A stretch of 21,805 nt of DNA from Clostridium sp. 28_12 (GTDB lineage: Bacteria > Bacillota > Clostridia > TANB77 > CAG-508): NCBI GenBank assembly GCA_001916055.1, contig MNRR01000042.1:1-21805 (forward strand), read 5' to 3'. Below the pieces are notes generated by a model that saw only the letters and a program-made list of their open reading frames with translations, did not search any database and had not been told where the DNA came from. Positions 20,076 to 21,805 of this stretch are shown piece after piece. Positions within the stretch are counted from its first letter, which is position 1; the number at the start of each line of letters is the position of its first letter. Made by a program: the position numbers and the translations under genes.

Positions 20076-21191
20076 TCATTTATTTTTTTTATTATTTTTT
20101 TCAGCGTTTTTTGCTCTTAGCTCTTCTCTTATTTCTTTAGCTCCTAAAATATATAAATACATAATCTTATCCGTCAAAATCATGAATTTAGTTCTTTCTT
20201 CTTCCTCTTCTGTATACATTAAAATTGGTGATTGCATTGTATCCCTTAAGCCTAAAATTTCTTCGAATGTGTTTATAGAAATTACTTTATATCCTTTTGT
20301 GTCTATTGGTGTGTTTGATTTTTGAATATATGATTTATAGTTAAATAAAATTTGTTTTAATTCTTGAGCATACATTGTTTCTGCACTTCTTTTTTCTATT
20401 ATATATTTTATTAACATTATAAATACTATTACACCTGCTACTGCTAATGCTATTCCTATCCAAAGAACATATTGAATATTTTCATATTCGCTTTTCTTTG
20501 ATAGTATTTTTCCTTCGCCTTGTACTACATTTGAACCAATGCTTATATCTACTGTTCTTGTTGTTAATGGAATATCAAGTGTCATTACTTTACTATCTTG
20601 ATTTATTTGTTTTCCATCATATTTGTTTATTACATATACATACATTTCTAATTCTAGTGTACTTGTTGTATTATCCAAATGATACAAATTTATAAATTTA
20701 TTTATTTTTTCGTTGTATTCATTATAATCTATTGTAACACTATCAGCTATATCTAATTGTTTTGAATTTTCTTCTTGTTGTAAACTGGTTACTAATTCAT
20801 CTGTTGTTTCATATATTGAAGTGGATTTTGAACTTTCTCTTACACTTGTTTTTGCTACAATTTTATACTCATATGTATAATCTTGTTCATTTGCTAGGTT
20901 CATCTTATAATCAAAATCTACATCAATATTATTTATTAAGCTAGCTATTATTGTACTTTTTTCATCAACATAGTTGTCTTGATAAAATTCATTTTCTTTT
21001 AAATTCACTTTATAATTTACTTTTGCTTTTTCTGTATATGTGTTGTATTCATTTTTACTTAATTTGAAATATGTTAATGTTAATACTGCTGCCATTACTA
21101 TTAGAATTGCACTTGATACTCCTAATTTTATCTTATGTTTTCTTCTTTTTCTTTGATGCATCAATGCTATATCTTGTTCTTTTCTTCTCAT
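20076..21191 (-). CDS. DUF5305-like membrane protein
   Basis: The 371-residue protein has a basic N-terminus (RRKEQ, HQRKRRKHKIK) and a first membrane segment at about 22-42. A large exported domain (about 45-238) is rich in Asn, Thr, Glu and Lys with alternating beta-like patterns such as DYTYEYKIVAKTSV and LELEMYVYVINKYDG. A second membrane span lies at 241-265, and a charged cytoplasmic tail ends in ELRAKNAEKNNKKNK. This layout, plus the directly adjacent SipW-type signal peptidase, matches proteins annotated DUF5305, whose function is not established. The ATG directly follows the TAA of the signal peptidase gene (no gap). AGGGGG lies inside the end of that gene, so the two are translationally coupled. 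A role in processing or assembly of exported proteins is inferred from the partner only. Confidence 0.75.
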   Translation of the reverse strand: MRRKEQDIALMHQRKRRKHKIKLGVSSAILIVMAAVLTLTYFKLSKNEYNTYTEKAKVNYKVNLKENEFYQDNYVDEKSTIIASLINNIDVDFDYKMNLANEQDYTYEYKIVAKTSVRESSKSTSIYETTDELVTSLQQEENSKQLDIADSVTIDYNEYNEKINKFINLYHLDNTTSTLELEMYVYVINKYDGKQINQDSKVMTLDIPLTTRTVDISIGSNVVQGEGKILSKKSEYENIQYVLWIGIALAVAGVIVFIMLIKYIIEKRSAETMYAQELKQILFNYKSYIQKSNTPIDTKGYKVISINTFEEILGLRDTMQSPILMYTEEEEERTKFMILTDKIMYLYILGAKEIREELRAKNAEKNNKKNK

Positions 21192-21680
21192 TTACTTATT
21201 TCCCCCTATCAAATTATTTACCCATAATGTTAAATATCCAATATACGGAATTTTGAATTTTACTTGTCCGATTACATCTTTTGATGTTCTATATCCATCA
21301 TCTTGTTTTTGGTTTGCATCACCTTTTGTATAATATCTTGTTTCTTCTCCCATCAACTTTTGGTCTATTACTCTGTGCACGATTTTTAAATCATCACTTC
21401 TAAATATAATGATGTCACCTGTTTTTACACTTTCATTCTTTCCGTATCTTTCGTAAACTATTATATCTCCTTTATCTATTGTTCCTGTCATACTTCCTGA
21501 ACCTATTACTAATGCTCCTATTGCAAACTTGCAACTTACTAGCATTACTATAAATCCAATTATTATACAAACAATTACAGTAATTATTCTTGTTTTTTTT
21601 CTTTCTTTTATTGTCATAAGCTGTGGACGTTTATTAAATGTATTTTCTATTATTATATATATAAGATATGGAATTACCAT
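21192..21680 (-). CDS. SipW-like (ER-type) signal peptidase I, possibly 5'-truncated
   Basis: Membrane serine protease that removes signal peptides from exported proteins. The readable frame gives 162 residues. There is a hydrophobic N-terminus (3-12), a main membrane anchor (about 31-50), then catalytic S63 in IGSGSM, KGDIIVYERYG, TGDIIIFRS, H102 in KIVHRVI, YYTKGDANQKQDDG, and a final VIGQVKFKIPYIGYL followed by a hydrophobic C-terminal segment. The Ser/His pair (His in place of Lys) marks the ER-type/SipW class rather than the classical bacterial SipS class. The ATG at 21680 has no Shine-Dalgarno. The same frame reads back through PTYIFLESIIR to a TAA at about 21713, so either the start is a weak internal one or the 5' part of a longer membrane-spanning version has been lost. 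Coupled to the DUF5305 gene. Confidence 0.8.
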   Translation of the reverse strand: MVIPYLIYIIIENTFNKRPQLMTIKERKKTRIITVIVCIIIGFIVMLVSCKFAIGALVIGSGSMTGTIDKGDIIVYERYGKNESVKTGDIIIFRSDDLKIVHRVIDQKLMGEETRYYTKGDANQKQDDGYRTSKDVIGQVKFKIPYIGYLTLWVNNLIGGNK

Positions 21681-21805
21681 TCTTATTATTGATTCTAGAA
21701 ATATGTATGTAGGTTAGTCAATCATTTGTCACAAATTATTTAAAATAAATACTTTGAGCACCTATATTGTAAATAACGATTCTTCTTGACTTTTATATTT
21801 TTCTA

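Overview
The window is strongly AT-rich and its gene set points to a low-GC, endospore-forming Clostridia-type Firmicute, probably an uncultured or gut lineage. The main pointers are Spo0A, the Gram-positive replicative polymerase PolC, LL-diaminopimelate aminotransferase (DapL) and a SipW-type signal peptidase. Nearly every gene lies on the minus strand. The exceptions are cysE and one hypothetical gene, so the window most likely sits on one replichore arm with minus as the leading-strand sense.

Layout, left to right. Positions 1-500 hold the 5' end of an unknown minus-strand gene, tRNA-Gly(UCC) with its terminator, and a cluster of ~35 bp repeats. Positions 528-2513 hold cysE (+) converging on a cytoplasmic GH13 alpha-amylase (-). 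Positions 2810-5673 hold spo0A with its own promoter, then a two-gene unit of an HI0933/BaiN-type flavoprotein and a YigZ/IMPACT protein. Positions 5859-6137 hold a tRNA-His/tRNA-Gln unit with a clear promoter and terminator. Positions 6199-7741 hold a single-gene unit for an unrecognised Lys/Ala/Glu-rich protein with internal repeats. Positions 7819-10140 hold a TetR regulator followed by an acyl-CoA synthetase that lacks the usual C-terminal catalytic motif. Positions 10238-10319 hold a cluster of DnaA boxes. Positions 10364-15683 hold a DUF1294 membrane protein and an oversized polC with two OB domains. Positions 15883-16612 hold a plus-strand hypothetical gene. Positions 16696-19820 hold the dapF-dapL-ddl operon. 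Positions 20076-21680 hold a SipW-like signal peptidase coupled to a DUF5305 protein.

How the genes work together. dapF, dapL and ddl supply meso-diaminopimelate and D-Ala-D-Ala for peptidoglycan. TetR and the acyl-CoA synthetase look like a self-regulated fatty-acid activation unit. SipW and DUF5305 look like a surface-protein processing unit. The remaining genes are housekeeping.

No defence system, prophage, insertion sequence or CRISPR array is visible. The most unusual signals are: (1) a family of ~35 bp intergenic repeats with inverted TTGCAC/GTGCAA ends in four clusters, one of which abuts the polC stop codon as an inverted pair; (2) a tight DnaA-box cluster far from any dnaA gene; (3) the apparent OB-domain duplication in PolC; and (4) loss of the A10 lysine motif in the acyl-CoA synthetase.
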